This document shows positions 5,212 through 5,742 of a stretch of DNA of 5,742 nt, in pieces. The number at the start of each line of letters is the position of its first letter. Position 1 is the first letter of the stretch. The position numbers and the translations under genes were made by a program. Where the stretch lies: positions 1 to 5,742 of the forward strand of contig JALQUE010000376.1 in NCBI GenBank assembly GCA_023260815.1. Direction: 5' to 3'. Under the pieces are notes generated by a model, which saw nothing but the letters and a program-made list of their open reading frames with translations, was not told the origin of the DNA and did no database searches. The stretch is from Roseovarius sp. Its GTDB lineage: Bacteria; Pseudomonadota; Alphaproteobacteria; Rhodobacterales; Rhodobacteraceae.

Positions 5212-5742
5212 ATGAACGCGCATCAAGACATCACCGCCGTGGACCGCATCATGGATCGCGCCCGCGCAGCCCAAGCCACCTTCGAGGACGGCGCCACCCA
5301 GGAGCGCTATGACCGCGCCGCACAGGCCGCCGCATGGGCCATCATGGAGCCGGGCCGCAACCGTGCCCTGGCGGAACTGTCGGTCAAGACCACCGGTCTG
5401 GGCAACGTGGCCGACAAGATCACCAAGAACCACCGCAAGACCCTTGGCCTGATGCGCGACATCGCCACCGCCAAAACCCATGGCATCGTCTCGGACGATC
5501 CCGCCACCGGCATCACCGAGATCGCCCGCCCCATCGGGGTGATCGGCGCCGTGGTGCCCTCGACCAATCCCGCCGCGACCCCGGCCAACAACATCATCAA
5601 CGCGCTCAAATGCGGCAATTCGATCGTGGTGGCCCCCTCGCCCAAGGGCGTGGCCAGCTGCGCGCTGCTGCTGGAGTATATCCATGCCGAGTTTGCCCGC
5701 ATCGGCGAAGACGCGGATCTGGTGCAGATGGTGCCGGCGCCG
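5212..5742 (+). CDS. CoA-acylating aldehyde dehydrogenase, N-terminal part; possibly sulfoacetaldehyde dehydrogenase SauS (3' truncated by the window edge)
   Basis: This belongs to the acylating branch of the aldehyde dehydrogenase superfamily (EutE, the AdhE N-domain and SauS), which interconverts an aldehyde and its acyl-CoA with NAD(P)(H). Evidence is TGLGNVADKITKN at 61-73, matching the branch's TGxGxxxDKxxKN, then IARPIGVIGAVVPSTNPAAT (104-123) and INALKCGNSIVVAPSPKG (129-146), the cofactor-binding region with PSTNP in place of the PxNxP of ordinary ALDHs. An ATG at 5212 follows AAGGAAAG (5198-5205). The 177 residues present are roughly the first third to two fifths of a typical protein of about 460-480 residues; the catalytic cysteine lies beyond the edge. 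No signal peptide is seen, so it should be cytoplasmic. Co-direction with tctABC suggests it acts on a product of the imported substrate. SauS reduces sulfoacetyl-CoA to sulfoacetaldehyde. The family call is firm, the substrate is not, and an EutE-like acetaldehyde enzyme remains possible. Confidence 0.88.
   Translation, partial: MNAHQDITAVDRIMDRARAAQATFEDGATQERYDRAAQAAAWAIMEPGRNRALAELSVKTTGLGNVADKITKNHRKTLGLMRDIATAKTHGIVSDDPATGITEIARPIGVIGAVVPSTNPAATPANNIINALKCGNSIVVAPSPKGVASCALLLEYIHAEFARIGEDADLVQMVPAP

Noticed and set aside
5077..5702. Open frames on the minus strand opposite the aldehyde dehydrogenase
   Set aside because: They oppose a well-supported coding region and cross the intergenic hairpin. 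The glycine/histidine-rich translations match no family I recognise.

Overview
The window looks like a piece of a GC-rich alphaproteobacterial chromosome, most likely from the Rhodobacterales (Roseobacter/Paracoccaceae). The grounds are the style of the GlnD C-terminus, the strong GC bias at third codon positions, the AAGGGAGG-type ribosome binding sites and a tripartite tricarboxylate transporter (TTT) operon. No organism can be named from the sequence alone.

Layout. Positions 1-1002 (+) hold the C-terminal third of glnD, the PII uridylyltransferase/uridylyl-removing enzyme, which enters from outside the window. It runs tail-to-tail into a LacI-family repressor gene (1021-2046, -), and a 10-bp hairpin (1012-1037) lies across the join. 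A short AT-rich divergent control region (2047-2158) carries a 16-bp LacI-type pseudo-palindrome. Reading rightwards from it are the large permease tctA (2159-3673, TTG start), the small membrane subunit tctB (3670-4128, ATGA overlap with tctA) and the secreted solute-binding protein tctC (4176-5135). A strong 11-bp hairpin (5163-5189) follows. Last comes the N-terminal part of a CoA-acylating aldehyde dehydrogenase (5212-5742), which runs off the right edge.

How the genes fit together. glnD is a core nitrogen-regulation gene and is probably unrelated to the rest. The other five genes look like one catabolic module. A periplasmic protein captures a small anionic substrate, TctA/TctB import it, and an acylating aldehyde dehydrogenase interconverts an acyl-CoA and an aldehyde in its metabolism. 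The divergent LacI protein probably represses the operon until an inducer binds. The dehydrogenase N-terminus resembles sulfoacetaldehyde dehydrogenase (acylating), SauS, so sulfoacetate or a related C2/C3 organosulfonate is the leading substrate hypothesis. It is an inference: the catalytic cysteine region and the downstream genes that would settle it are outside the window.

No RNA genes, CRISPR arrays, insertion sequences or origins were seen. No stretch longer than 300 bases lacks a gene.
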